The notes beneath the pieces were generated by a model, which was not told where the DNA came from, did no database searches, and saw only the letters and a program-made list of their open reading frames with translations. A DNA stretch of 64,000 nt from Castanea sativa. Taxonomy: Eukaryota; Streptophyta; Magnoliopsida; Fagales; Fagaceae. The stretch is taken from NCBI RefSeq assembly GCF_040712315.1, contig NC_134013.1, positions 79,056,001-79,120,000 of the forward strand, read 5' to 3'. The position numbers and the translations under genes were made by a program. This document shows, in pieces, positions 14,269 through 25,463 of this stretch (positions are counted from its first letter, which is position 1; the number at the start of each line of letters is the position of its first letter).

Positions 14269-14643
14269 TGAACGTTACATCCCTGCGTTCAGAGATTTTC
14301 ATTCATCTTAGGCTTTTGCCCCTTGTGGGTATCATTATGGAAGCTAGATTTATGCATTAAATATATTAGAAATCCAAACCATATTATTGCATGAACATTG
14401 TCCACAAATATGGCACGCTTAGAAGTTGGTGCCTTATTAAAATACTTAAGAAAATACATAACCTCGTCTTTTACAGACTGGTCTGTAGACGGTGCAAAAA
14501 TTTAAGTACTAGTACACTTCTTATTCTTAATACACACTATAGTAGTAATAAGAACACAACAGTAGGTATAAGTAAACACATAGATCGTGGCTGTAGCTGT
14601 CCATAGTATCAACCTCGTCCCTGGATTATTTCGTCCAAGTTCA

Positions 14644-15810
14644 TCACTGATAGTACCTCCTCAGGTGTTCCACGTTCCAGGGGTGCTTTAACTTTCGTCC
14701 GTCCAGGGCCTCCAGGTAGTATGACCCCTGCCTCTTGCAGTTGATTACCCTGTAGGGTCCTTCCCAATTGGGTCCCAATTTTCCATGAGCTGGATTCCTA
14801 GTTGCTAAGGAGACTCTTTTGAGAACAAGGTTCCCAACACTGAATCGTTTGGGTTTCACCATGGCATCATGCTGCCTAGCCATAAGATTTTTGTATCTTA
14901 CTGTCCTTTGCTCTGTATCCATTCTTATCTGTCAATAAGATCGAGGTCAAGACGAAGTTGTTCCCCATTCTCTCTCTCCTGATACTTCATCACTCGATGA
15001 TTAGCCATATGAACTTCTGCCGGTATGACGGCTTCACTTCCGCCGGTATGACGGATTCACTTCCATAGGCTAGCTTAAAGGGGGTCTCTCTTGTCGGGGT
15101 TCGTACAGTCGTCCTGTAGGCCCAAAGAACACCTGGTAACTCATCTGGCCATATCCCTTTTGCCCCTTCGAGCCGAGTCTTGATGATTTTCAGCAGGGGT
15201 CGGTTCGCTACTTCTGCTTGTCCATTCGCCTGTGGATGGGAGGGTGAGGAATAGTGATTCTTGATTCCAAAATGTTTGCAAAAGTCCCTGAAGGGTGCGT
15301 TGTCAAACTGACGTCCGTTATCCGATACTAGTACCCTGGCTACTTCGAACCTACATAGAATATTCTTCCAAACAAAATTTTTAACATTTTGCTGAGTGAT
15401 TGTTGCAAGAGGTTCGGCCTCTACCCACTTGGTAAAGTAATTGATCCCTACTACCATAAACTTCATCTAATTCCCATGGAGAAGGGACCTAGGATATCCA
15501 GTCCCCACTGTGCAAAGGGCCATGGGGCCATCATTAGGGTCTGGTACTCTGATGACTGTCTAGGGACATTGCTATAGCGCTGACACTGGTCACATACCTT
15601 GACATAGGCCTTAGCATCTGCCTGCATTATAGGCTAATAGTAGCCTGCACGGACGACCTTATGGACTAGTGATCTCGCTCCTGAATGATTTCCTCATACT
15701 CCTTTATGAACTTCCTTCAAAACATAGTTTGACTCGTCCAAAGCCAAGCACCTTAGGTAAGGTTAGGAAAAACCTCGCTTGTACAGCACTTCGTTTATGA
15801 GGACGTATTT
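14644..15810 (-). pseudogene. int: integrase region of the Tat element (degenerate)
   Basis: Zinc-binding part: conserved histidine-side residues near 15690 and CDQC (about 15590). Core domain: QWGLDILGPF carries the first Asp, VSDNGRQF the second, and PQANGQAEVANR the Glu, so the D,D,E residues themselves are still readable. The C-terminal part after a stop ends in GKLGPNWEGPYRV and HLRRYYQ, the usual terminus of plant gypsy polyproteins. Stops (for example the codon just before MKFMVVG) and frame changes interrupt it. It would integrate cDNA if intact, but cannot do so now as one protein. Confidence 0.9.
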
Positions 15811-15812
15811 GG

Positions 15813-16389
15813 CTACCTGGCTCTTAATTTCCTAGCTTCCTCCTTGTCTTCTGGAAGCCTTCCATCCTTAAGATAGATTACTATTGGACTCATCCAATTT
15901 TCTGCCCCTCCTATTTGCTGTATATCCGGAAAGTCTATGCTTGGCATATATTGGACGTTGTCGTACTCGTCTGTAACTCCTCCTGCCGAAGATGCTTTCG
16001 CCAAGGCATCTGCTTCCATATTTTTCTCCCTGGGGAGTTGAACAAAATTTACTGCTGAAAACTTTTGAGCAAGTCGTTTCACTTTGCTGAGGTATTTCTT
16101 CATCCGATCTTCCTTGACATCACACATTTACTTGGTTGATGACTAGCTGAGAATCTCCTTTAACTATTATCGATTCCGCTCCTAAGGACTTAGCCAATTC
16201 CTATCCTTTGAGTAGAGCTTCGTACTCAGCCTCATTGTTGGTGGTTTGATACTGTAGACGGGCCGCGTACTCCAGCTTATCATCCTCTGGGGACTTTAGT
16301 ATGACTCCAATCCCTCCTGCATATAGTGTGGACAATCCGTCTACATTAATAATCCACCTTTCAACTCCTTCGTCTTTGTCCAGCTCATT
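15813..16389 (-). pseudogene. second (archaeal-type) RNase H domain of the Tat element
   Basis: After the RT-linked RNase H a second RNase H fold follows: VDG-type first Asp near 16340, NNEAEYEALL with the Glu, KGDSQLVINQ with the second Asp, and a C-terminal stretch REKNMEADALAKASS. Possession of two RNase H domains is known for Tat-lineage elements. It is broken by stops and a small indel near 16127. Confidence 0.85.
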
Positions 16390-17999
16390 CTAGCTGGGGG
16401 TGAACTCTGCAATGAAATCTGCTAATGCCTGCGCCTTTATCGCGCTCTTTGGAAGGTATCTGATGTTAAACTCGCTGAGTTCCACAGCCCACTGTATTAA
16501 TCGTCCAGCGACTTCCAACTTGTTCATTGCCTTCTTTATGGGATGATCTGTTAGGACGTTAATAATATGAGCTTGGAAAAAATGCCTCACTTTCCTGGAA
16601 GCCGTAATCAAGGCAAAAGCTAGCTTTTTTATCATCGGGTATCGTCCTTCCGCTCCTCTCATCGCACGGCTTGTGTAATAAACTGGTTTCTGGATTCTCC
16701 CTTCTTCTCTGACCAACGTCGAGCTTATTGTGTGTGGGGACACCGCCAAATACAAATACAACTCTTCTTCAGGTATAGACGGACTCAGCAACGGCGCTAT
16801 CATGAGATATGTCTTCAAGTCTTGGAAGGCCTTTTGACACTCGTCTATCCACTCAAATGCCTTCCTGGGGACTTTAAAGAATGGCAAACACTTATCAGTA
16901 GCTTTCGACACAAACCTGTTAAGGGCGGCAACTCGTCCGGTAAGAGACTAGACTTCCTTGATGTTTTTCGGGGGTTCTATATTCAGTATCGCCTGGATTT
17001 TGTCAGAATTTGCTTCAATTCCTCTGTGCGAAACTATGAACCCCAAAAACTTCCCCGACGAAACTTCGAAAGCACATTTGCTTGGATTTAATTTCATGTT
17101 ATACGTCGAAGTGTATTAAAAGTCTCTTGAAGGTCGTCCAGATGATTTCCCTCATCCAGGCTCTTTATCAGCATATCATCTGCATAAGCCTCCACATTTT
17201 GCCCGATTTGAGGATAGAACATGTGGTTAACCAGTCTTTGGTAAGTCGCCCCTGCGTTCTTCAAACCGAAGGGCATTACTTTGTAGCAATACAACCCTTG
17301 GCTTGTAATGAATGAGGTCTTTTCTTGATCCGCTTCGTCCATCTTTATCTAGTTGTAGCCTGAGAAGGCGTCCATGAAGCTCAGCACCCTGTGACCTGCC
17401 GTCGAGTCCACCAGTTGGTCAATGTGTGGTAATGGGTAACTATCCTTAAGGCAAGCTTTGTTTAAGTCAGTAAAGTCCACGCACATTCGCCACTTGCCGT
17501 TAGCTTTCTTCACCATGACTACGTTCGCCAACCAATCTGGATAATAAACTTCTCAGATGAATTCCGCGGTAACCAACTTCTGGACTTCTTCCTTGATGGC
17601 ATTGTCTCGCTCAGGAGCAAAAACCCTCTTCTTCTAACGCACTGGTTTGGAATTGGGACACACGTTCAGGCTGTGAGTAATAATACTTGGATCAATACCA
17701 GGCATGTCTTCATGACTCCATGCAAAGACATCGAGGCTTTTCTTCAAAAACTGGACCAAAGCATGCTTTGCCTCTTCTTCCATGCTCGACCCAATTCTAG
17801 TGAACTTCTCAGGCCTTTTCTCGTCCAAAGGGACGTCTTCTAACACCTCAGTGGGTTCCGCTGCGATCCTTCTCTTGTCTATACTCATTGCCTGTATATG
17901 CTCGTCCATCACCAGCATGGCTAGGTAGCACTCTCTGGCGGCCAACTGATCTCCTTGTACTTGGCCCACTCCGTGCTTAGTCGGGAATTTGATGGACAA
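16390..17999 (-). pseudogene. pol: reverse transcriptase and RNase H of the Tat element (degenerate)
   Basis: The RT fingers and palm show WRMCVDFTDLNKAC, DSYPLPHIDQLVD, MPFGLKNAGATYQRLVNHMF and the catalytic YADDM (about 17185). The linked RNase H shows RKAFEWIDECQKAFQDLK, KPVYYTSRAM and VLTDHPIK. In-frame stops lie at 17634-17636, 17553-17555 and 17349-17351, and a one-base loss near 17100 shifts the frame. Each of these three stops falls where the family has Gln or Arg, so a single C-to-T change on the coding strand explains it. The domain order is standard. Confidence 0.93.
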
Positions 18000-18107
18000 G
18001 TGGTAGGTAGAGGTTACCGCCTTCCAACTATTCGGAGTTGGTCTTCCAATAATTGCATTATATGATGATGCACAATCAACAATAAGGAAATTTACCTATT
18101 TGGTTAT

Positions 18108-18700
18108 CTACTGTGGATATGCTTTAACGACCACTGGTAATGTGATGGTGCCCACTGGTTGCACCTTCATTCCGTCGAATCCCACCAATGGCGAATTCAT
18201 TGGTCGAAACTGATATTGTCCTAGCCTCATTTGCTGGAAGGCGGGGTAATACAAAATGTCCGCAGAATTGCCATTGTCTATCAACACCCTCCTGGTCATA
18301 TAGTTAGCAATGAGTAGGGTGATGACTATCTCGTCATTGTGTGGGTGGTAAAGTCGTCCTGCGTCCTCGTCTGTGAACGTAATGGCTTGCTCGTCTACTT
18401 CCCTCGTCTTAGAAGGTCGTTCAGACATCTGGATGTTCTGCACCACCTTCAGGTATGTCTTCCTCGACTTGGATGACTGCGTTATCGAGTTTCCTCTGAT
18501 AATTACTCTTATCTCTCCTAGTGGGGGTCGTGATGACTCTTCCACCTTAGCTTTCAGTTTCTCATCTCTTTGGTCTCGTCCAAGGAAGTTCCTTAGCTTT
18601 CCTTGTCTAATGAGATTCTTTATCTGCTGTTTCAAATCAAAGCACTCGTCCGTGTCATGCCCGTGGTCTTTATGAAAGCGGCAATACTTGCTTCTTTTGC
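18108..18700 (-). pseudogene. gag zinc knuckle and aspartic protease region of the Tat element
   Basis: It begins with the zinc-knuckle-like YCRFHKDHGHDTDEC (about 18650-18690), of the Cys/His spacing common in plant Tat gag proteins. About 100 residues later comes the retropepsin active site VLIDNGNSADILY, where Asn replaces the usual Thr/Ser after the catalytic Asp. The reading is open from 18635 to a TAG at 18108-18110. It shares a frame with gag and RT, so gag and pol were probably one ORF. Confidence 0.85.
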
Positions 18701-18770
18701 GCTTGTTAGGATCTCATTTCATCTTATCCGGCCACTTCAAGGACGGATCATCCTTGATCTGCATAAGAAC

Positions 18771-19886
18771 CTACTCTAGTGGCATAGTCAGGGGTGTGTA
18801 TTGCTGATTTCTCGCTGAGGAACTTGCCTTCTTACCATCCTTGTCTTTTCTTTCGTCTACCTGAGCCTTCTTTGGACGAGGTCCCTGATCTGAGTAACGC
18901 TGGTGGCCCGCTTCCGAGTGCTCTGCTCTCTTTCTCTTCTTGGCTATGATAGCGTCCTCAGCATTCATGAAATTCTAAGTCGAATGGACGAGTTTGGCCA
19001 TAGTTTGTGGTTCATACTCGTAGAGCTTATGGATGAACAAGTCAGAATTGACCCAATTGTGGAACGCGGCCAACAATAACTTGCCATCCATTTCGTCTAC
19101 CATCAAGGCTTCCTTATTAAACCGGGTAATGAAGGACCGCAAATTCTCATTTTTCCCTTACTCTATAGTCAGCAAACTAGAAGAGGAACGCTTGTGGCGT
19201 TGTCCTCTAATGAAATTATTGACAAACAACTTACTCAACTCTTCAAATGATCCCATTGAGTTTGGGGGTATTTTACTGAACCACACCCGCGCTGGTCCCT
19301 TAAGTGTGGTAGGGAAAGCTCTGCACATAATCTCGTCCGGGACCCCTTGAAGGTGCATGGTCATCTTGAAAGTAGCAATGTGATCACTCGGGTCACGATT
19401 TCCATCATATGAATCCAAAGAAGGCATTTTGAATTTCAGAGGTAGGGGATGACTGTTGATGGAAGCCGTGAAAGGGGAGTCCGTTCAGTGAACTAAATCA
19501 TCCACTGAGTTTGCCCGCCTCATGTTCTCCCTCGTCTCATCCATGGCTTTTCTCATCTGGTCCATCTCTCTTTCTAAGTGTGGCACTCTTCTTGAAGCAG
19601 TACCCCTTGTTTGATTTTCGGACTCAACATTTTCTCCTCCATCTTCCTGACTTTGGGCTCGTCCTTCCATGTACCCATCTTGGCCCTGCCTCCTAAGGTT
19701 GATCTCCCTGTTCAACTCCTGATTCTGACGGGTCAGTTCTGCCATAGCGGCAGCCATGGATTGTATATATTGAACAGGAGGCGGTTGCATGACAGGCGCT
19801 GACCTGCGATCGCAAAGGGGATTACTAGAAGTATCCTTACTCTCCTGGTGGCCTAAGCTGGTAGCCCTTGATCTTGTTCGAACCAT
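18771..19886 (-). pseudogene. gag: gag of the Tat element (interrupted)
   Basis: It starts at MVRTRSRATSLG, about 75 bases downstream of the PBS. A Gln/Arg-rich coiled-coil-like N-terminus (residues 40-125) is followed by the retrotransposon gag core, with DPSDHIATFKMTMHLQGV, ARVWFSKIPP and LSKLFVNNFIRG. The frame is interrupted by TGA at 19485-19487, TAA at 19158-19160, a TAG just upstream of 18968 and TAG at 18771-18773. All pieces stay in one frame, so only nonsense changes occurred here. Confidence 0.9.
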
Positions 19887-19961
19887 TCAGCCTTTTGTCT
19901 AAGAAAGGCTAATCGTTGACAACAAAACATATAATCGAACGAAAAGAACAGTGAATTTTTT

Positions 19962-19979
19962 CCCACAGACGGCGCCAAC
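19962..19979 (-). other. primer-binding site of the Tat element
   Basis: Read on the minus strand, directly after the 5' LTR, the sequence is GTTGGCGCCGTCTGTGGG. TGGCGCC is the start expected for pairing with the CCA end of a tRNA. It partly matches the tRNA-Asp type PBS; the exact tRNA is not certain. Confidence 0.85.
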
Positions 19980-20637
19980 TGATGATACGAAGAAAATCAG
20001 TAGGCTGGATGCTTCGGACTTGAAATGACTACTTGCTTTTTTGATGGCCTGGAAAAGAAAGAAAAACGATCAAAGGTGACCGGGGTTGCCAGCCAAGAAC
20101 TCTCTGATGGCAAAGTTAGTTTTCTCTCTATATTTTCGGAGTTTCAACTTTTTGGGAAATATAAAGCGTACCTTTTTTTTGGTTTGAATGGGTGTTTATA
20201 TAGTGTCATAGGAACAGTTATTGGGCTTGTAACCTCCCCTGGATTTGAGGAGGTGCGAGGGTTCAAGGATAACTTTCACAACCGTTTAGGAGTTATATTT
20301 TTTCATATAACAGTCACCGGAAGTTATGTTTATGTTACAGAGTGGTGACATGTACTTAGGAATTCCGAAGTGTAAAGGGCTCGTCCAAGGATCCTCTTGT
20401 TGTATATACCTTACTTCTAAAGGAGGTTGTTCCTTTTATGGACGAACCCCTTCAGGACGGGGTTAATAGCTTTCCTAGGACGAGTAGATGCGGTTGTGCC
20501 AAATTTGACTGAGGGTATGTTTTCATCTATGGACGACCATGGACATTAGCCTCGTCCTAGTGCTTTTTTTTGGACAACTGCTGGTGTGGATGACCATGGA
20601 CGGTCCGGAATACTTTATTTTTCTTCATTCCTTATCA
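19980..20637 (-). repeat. 5' LTR of the Tat element
   Basis: 658 bp, starting TGATGATACGAAG and ending CCTTATCA on the plus strand, and aligning with 10357-11013. It is followed by the second CTAAG target copy. It contains the same GGACGA motifs as the other LTR. Confidence 0.96.
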
Positions 20638-20642
20638 CTAAG
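20638..20642. repeat. target-site duplication, right (CTAAG)
   Basis: An exact copy of the 5-bp sequence at 10352-10356. Confidence 0.95.
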
Positions 20643-22296
20643 TATTTTAACACACATACATACAAGGGGAGATGGGAGAATGGAGAAAGTTTTAAAGAAA
20701 CTAACAATAGTGTATATCCAAAATGGCCTAACTATTGAATACACAACGAAGTTACCAATTAGTTACAAGAAAATTAGTAAATAGCTACTTGAAATGCCTG
20801 ACATTAATTAAGGTGTCCTATCATCATATGGTTAGTAACTATGTTTAGGCGTTTCCCCTCTTTGGCACCTCCAAATGAACTTGGCTAACTTACAACATAA
20901 ACATTCGATAAAAGGAGGTCAATCTCATTTATATATTCCCTCAAAATCTTGGAGGTCGGCAATTAGCAAATCAAGAGTCGTTCTGATTCAATCAACGATT
21001 TGGGACCTGTTTGTTACTATTGTTTATTACACATATTTTCATACACTTTTTTATCCACACGTGATTTCAAAAAATACAAACAATGTTATTGGAAATCGGT
21101 TTCCAATGCCCACTCCTCTTGATGTTTAATGCTTACAACTACCATCAATCACATTAAATACTACTTGCTGCATAATCTAATCTATAATCTTGAAGGAATA
21201 GGTAGTGTCCTCTATTACCCTCCCTCAGCCTCTTCGAGGGAGGTGGTATGTCAGGCCTAACCCTTGGAATCAATGGATGAGAAAATGCCCATAATACCTT
21301 GATAGAGTCCCTATATTCCAATCAAAGGTTTGATAATTTAAAATTTTCCTCTCATCCAATGTGTGGCAACTTTGATCTCAAAGAACTTTTCACAGTTTCA
21401 CACTAACCCGGTTTGGTCATTGGTGCAGTGAATGTCTTTCCTTATTGCATCATTGCATGTACTATTTGCGGTGATCATCTGCCCATAAGAGTCCCGATCT
21501 TTCCTGTGGCTTCCATCACAAACATTCCATCACCCAAAAGACAATTAATAGTAATAATTATATGTAAAGGGTAGAATAAATTCAACTAAGTGTAAAAATA
21601 TCAATGTCAAATCGACCTGTAAAAAGCCATTGCCTCACTTGTCAATGATAATTGGTGCATAACTGTCATCATAATGAAGACAAGCAGTGTAGCACAACGC
21701 ATGACCGACGCTCAAGGGACAAGAGCCCTAGTAGTAGCAAACTATACTAATTATTGATTACAACTACATGCTAGAACGTCCTCTTAATATCTTTTTAATT
21801 ATGCAATTGAAAAGAAACAAAATGAACAAACAAAAACTTGGACAGAAACCTTACTTACGGCTTACGCTGATTTGGCTCTCCCAGCCACAAATAGCAAAAA
21901 GGGACTGTTTGGGCCCTCTAATTACACAAGTTTATGATAGAACTCTGTGTGAGAGAGAGTACTTGGACTGGCATTATGTGGGTTACAATTCATTGAGCCT
22001 GACCGAAAAGGGTGTGGCTCAAATCTAATCCATCAAATTAGTGGGCTGCTTTTAGTTTATCTATCAATTTTGACTTGTCATCTATTACCATGCTGACAAA
22101 GCTTTCCTTCATTGGATTGCTTAAGGTATGTAGAGTAGGACCACTCTTGTCTAAAAAAGAAGGGAACTAACAAACAAAAAGAGGAAAGAGGGACACTACA
22201 GAGCCAGACGTAGAGCTGCAAGAAAAGAAGAGCTAGCAAGATGGAGTAGCAAATTGGAAAAAAAACAGTAAAGAGACACACAGAGACAGAGTTTTA
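20643..22296. other. intergenic region between the Tat element and tRNA-Arg
   Basis: No gene is recognised with confidence. On the minus strand at about 21415-21540 there is a short open stretch with plausible coding composition (it includes VCDGSHRKDRDSYGQM), but it is closed by stops and I cannot name a family. An ORF at 21768-22028 has no known motif. Confidence 0.45.
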
Positions 22297-22320
22297 AAAC
22301 AAAAAACAAAAAAACAAAGT
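22297..22320 (-). terminator. RNA polymerase III T-run terminator of tRNA-Arg
   Basis: On the minus strand, just downstream of the tRNA 3' end, there are runs of T separated by single G residues. A T-run of four or more is the pol III stop signal. Confidence 0.75.
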
Positions 22321-22330
22321 TCAGCAATAG

Positions 22331-22404
22331 CGACCACAGTGGGAGTCGAACCCACGACCTTTTGATCCGAAGTCAAACGCGCTAATCCACTGCGCTATGC
22401 GGTC
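22331..22404 (-). tRNA. trnR-UCG: tRNA-Arg (anticodon UCG)
   Basis: On the minus strand the sequence starts GACCGCATAGCGCAGTGGAT (acceptor stem plus A box). Its anticodon loop CTTCGGA has TCG at 22370-22368, flanked by stem TTTGA/TCAAA. The T arm is GTGGGTTCGACTCCCAC (B box) and the end is TGTGGTC plus discriminator G. The acceptor halves GACCGCA/TGTGGTC pair with one G-U. There is no intron. It reads CGA (and possibly other CGN) codons. The complete cloverleaf and the T-run behind it suggest a functional nuclear gene. Confidence 0.97.
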
Positions 22405-22689
22405 TTCTTGATACTCATTTATACACTTTTTTATATTCAGAGAAATACCTGCATGAGGATTGAGGATAAACAAATTGAAATCAGATACTTATCACTGATG
22501 ATCGTATTAAATTGTAACCAAATATTACGCCTAATATGCATTTTATCGGAAAAATCACAATATTAATTGTATTCAATATGATTGCATTAGAAATTCCTTA
22601 AATCACAAGTGAGTATTTGATGATTAATGTCAACTAACACCTCTTGACATCTTTAACAAATATGTCCTGAATTCGAACCCATCCTCCCG

Positions 22690-23100
22690 CTTGAAAAGTA
22701 CTAAAAGATTAAAAAAAAATGTTGATGTTGATGTTGAATTAGATGTTGACGCTAAAGCAATTGTTAATTTACTTTCTAACAATGATAGCTCTTGTGCTAA
22801 CTTTGCACCAATTCTTGATGATTCCAGACAATTCGTAAACCAAATCCCATCTTTGAAGATCAGTCATTGCTTTAGGGAAGCAAATGTCTACGTTGATGTG
22901 CTTGCTAAGAAAGGATCCCACCTTTAGCATGATTTTGTTATTCTGGACCCTCCGTCTATGGAGATTGCCCAGCTTTTGATTAGAGACTCTTCGGGGTAAT
23001 CGACTTTGTTCGGATCCAGCTGCTTTAACTACTAGGTAGTTTGTTTGTTTACATATTTTCCTTTTACCAAAAAAAGAAGAAGAAGAAGAAGACATCTTGT
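22690..23100 (+). mobile_element. LINE 3' end with RNase H fragment (relic)
   Basis: A short frame at 22691-22927 reads like the C-terminal half of the RNase H-like domain found at the end of plant non-LTR retrotransposon polyproteins: AIVNLLSNNDSS, then SLKISHCFREANVYVDVLAK. It is 5'-truncated. A non-coding tail of about 150 bases follows, ending in a purine-rich AAGAAG repeat, as expected of a dead-on-arrival LINE copy. Confidence 0.7.
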
Positions 23101-23682
23101 GAATGCCAAACACACAATAGTTATTAATATTTACTAGCATATAACTCCATGCAAACGCATGGATGCATTTAAAATTAAACAAAAATTTTAATATAAAAAT
23201 ATAAATAATTAGTCAAATTAATTTTTTTTAAAGCATGTAACACATGCATTCATGCATATATATATAAATACATTTATAATTAAACACAATTTTTATCATA
23301 AAAAATAAATAATTAGTCAATTTTTTTTAAAGTAAACGTAATTAGTCACTTTTAAAATTCCTACATAAATTTAATACTACTTATGATCATTTTTTTTCTA
23401 TTTCTTAATAAGATTTTATTTTATTTATTTTTTGAGAAACATGTGATAATTTTTATTGAGTACATGTAATTTCTTTTTTTTTTAAAATTATAGTTCATTA
23501 ATATTAGATTCTTAATATTTTGCACTCATTAACTCACCTAACACAAAGATTAAAAAACTTAAGTATGTACATTGCACAAGCTTAATGGACAATTATGATG
23601 TAGTTTCCACATAAATTTAGACACATGGCGCAAAATTAGATTATAATTTCAAATTTTAATTCAATTTTCTCTAAGGTTTACC

Positions 23683-23724
<42 letters not shown>

Positions 23725-24175
23725 TGAGTTATAAATTTGAATTTTTTTTTTCAGTTATATGTTTATGTTTTATGATTTATTATATTGAACTCCTTGTTTT
23801 CTATACTAAATTAACTAATTTGACACACAAATTTAAAAATTTAGATTAAATGGGACACATGGCGCAAAATTAAACTTTAATTGAAATTCAATTTTTACAC
23901 TAAATTAACTCACTTGACACAAAATTCTAAAATTTAGATTAGATGAGACATATGATGCAAAATTAGACTTTAATTGAATTCTAATTTAAAATTTAATTGG
24001 ATTTTTTCTCTGCTTTACCTATAATTATATATATAGAATATAGATTTGTTGAACACTAGTGGAAAAGCAAATGAAATTTGATACTTGGTTAAGGGCGTGC
24101 ATAAAAGAAAAGGAAAAAAAAAAAAAAAAAACTAACCTCTTTTCTCTAATCCAAAAATGCGATGGCCCTCTAATA

Positions 24176-24209
<34 letters not shown>

Positions 24210-24279
24210 TATATTCCTAGCAAGATAATGCTTAAAAATAACTTATAAACATATCATACTATACCAAATAACTTCATAC
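23101..24279. other. AT-rich intergenic repeats
   Basis: No gene. A TA microsatellite lies at about 23686-23722. Three diverged short direct repeats around ACACATGGCGCAAAATTA occur near 23624, 23852 and 23948 (the last as a variant). Confidence 0.5.
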
Positions 24280-24810
24280 AGATGGATCTTCAGTTGGAAA
24301 CCCAAATCAGGCAAGAGGAGTTAGGGTTTTGCGAGAAAATGTTGGTGGATGGATTAAAGGATTTGCAAGTAACTATGATTATCTAAATAGTGTTATGGCA
24401 TGGATGTGGGCTCTTAGAGATGGTCTTCTACTAGCAAAGGATTTAGAAATTTCAAAATTGATAATGGAGCTGGATGCCTAGGCAGTAGTTCATCTCATAT
24501 TCTCATGAATAATTTTATTGTAAATAATTCATTATAATCTCTACTCACTGATTGTAGGAGTCTTTTAACAGCCTTATTAAATAAGCGAATTATGCATATC
24601 TTTTGAGAAGCTAACAGTTATATGAATGTTTTATTAGAACTTGAAAACTTCAACGACTCTACTTATGTTTTATTTGAAAATCCACTATGGTGAATAAATT
24701 TATACTTTATAGTCCTCGATTGAGAGGGTGTATTTTGTAATAGAATCATGACTATTTAATCTATGCTATATTGCTATGCCTTATCCTACCCAAAAAAAAA
24801 AAAAAAACTG
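24280..24810 (+). mobile_element. LINE 3' end with RNase H relic and poly(A) tail
   Basis: Conceptual reading gives GSSVGNPNQARGVRVLREN, SVMAWMWALRDGLLLAKDL and LIMELDA before a stop. This is the RNase H pattern of plant L1-type LINEs, with DGS as the first Asp region and MELDA as the second. The rest is decayed, and a run of 15 or more A residues ends it at about 24807. It is 5'-truncated. Confidence 0.7.
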
Positions 24811-25463
24811 AATTCATCATTTTCCTTTACTTCGTTTTTGTTACGACATATCTTCTACAAAACTTTTTGGTCAATCAAATATAGCTAAGTATTTGCTTTG
24901 CATGACCGATTGTTTTGCCTCTCACACACTTCACACACTTGTAGAAGGATAACGCTAATAAAAATTGCAAAGAATTAAGATCTAGAAATCATCTCACACA
25001 CTTTTTTGTGTGAGTGAATCTCATACATGTTTAGTTGCCAAGCAAAAGCAAAAACTGAATAGTCATAATTTGTCCAAAGATAATAAAAATAATACTCATC
25101 CATATCTATATTGATAAGATAATATATAAAATGTAAACACTAGTCCCTCCACACGTGTTATGTGCATGTTTAGAGGTTTAAAAATAAATAAAAAGTATAA
25201 ATCAATATAAACGCATTTACTTATTTTAAAGTTTTTTTTTTTTCCTTTTTCAAGAAGCTTTATTTGAAACTAAAATTACGCAATTAGAAGTATTGGTAAT
25301 TACAAGTTCTTTTAGTACAAAAGGTGGACAAAGTGGGGAGTAACATTTTTTTTTTACTAGCAATATTTAGGTGTGTGCTTCATAAATATTATTCATTTTA
25401 TTATTATTATTATTTTTTTAAAATGTGCATTCAACTCACCAATTCCAAAAAATCAACTCACCT
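24811..25463. other. AT-rich intergenic region
   Basis: I see no gene, RNA or clear repeat here beyond poly-T runs. Confidence 0.5.

Larger units (their letters stand above)
13672..14643. other. non-coding region between pol and the antisense gene, motif-rich
   Basis: No reading frame is preserved. It contains more than a dozen copies of TCGTCC/GGACGA or GACGAG, often as inverted pairs; the clearest is a perfect hairpin at 13693-13716 with arms CTCGTCCAGA and TCTGGACGAG around GTGT. A tandem pair of units of about 55 bp (14165-14268) contains GAGTATGCCTTAGCTTTTT and TCATTTCGAGGAAAG. In the Tat lineage this region is known to be hypervariable and repeat-rich. Confidence 0.7.
10357..20637 (-). 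mobile_element. Ty3/gypsy LTR retrotransposon, Tat lineage, full-length but decayed
   Basis: The element is 10,281 bp with LTRs of 657 and 658 bp that begin TG and end CA. It is flanked by a perfect 5-bp target duplication CTAAG (10352-10356 and 20638-20642). Read on the minus strand the order is 5' LTR, PBS, gag, protease, RT-RNase H, a second RNase H, integrase, a long non-coding/repeat region, an antisense gene, and the 3' LTR. Two RNase H domains and an antisense ORF between pol and the 3' LTR are hallmarks of the Tat lineage. Many in-frame stops and at least two frameshifts make it non-autonomous. The two LTRs differ at several percent of positions by eye, so the insertion is not recent. 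Confidence 0.97.

Noticed and set aside
16732..17315. Plus-strand ORFs of 119 and 77 aa
   Set aside because: They mirror the reverse transcriptase coding strand of the Tat element and have no motif of their own.
21415..21540. Coding-like minus-strand stretch (VCDGSHRKDRDSYGQM)
   Set aside because: It is short, closed by stops, has no splice sites I trust and no recognised family; kept only as a note.
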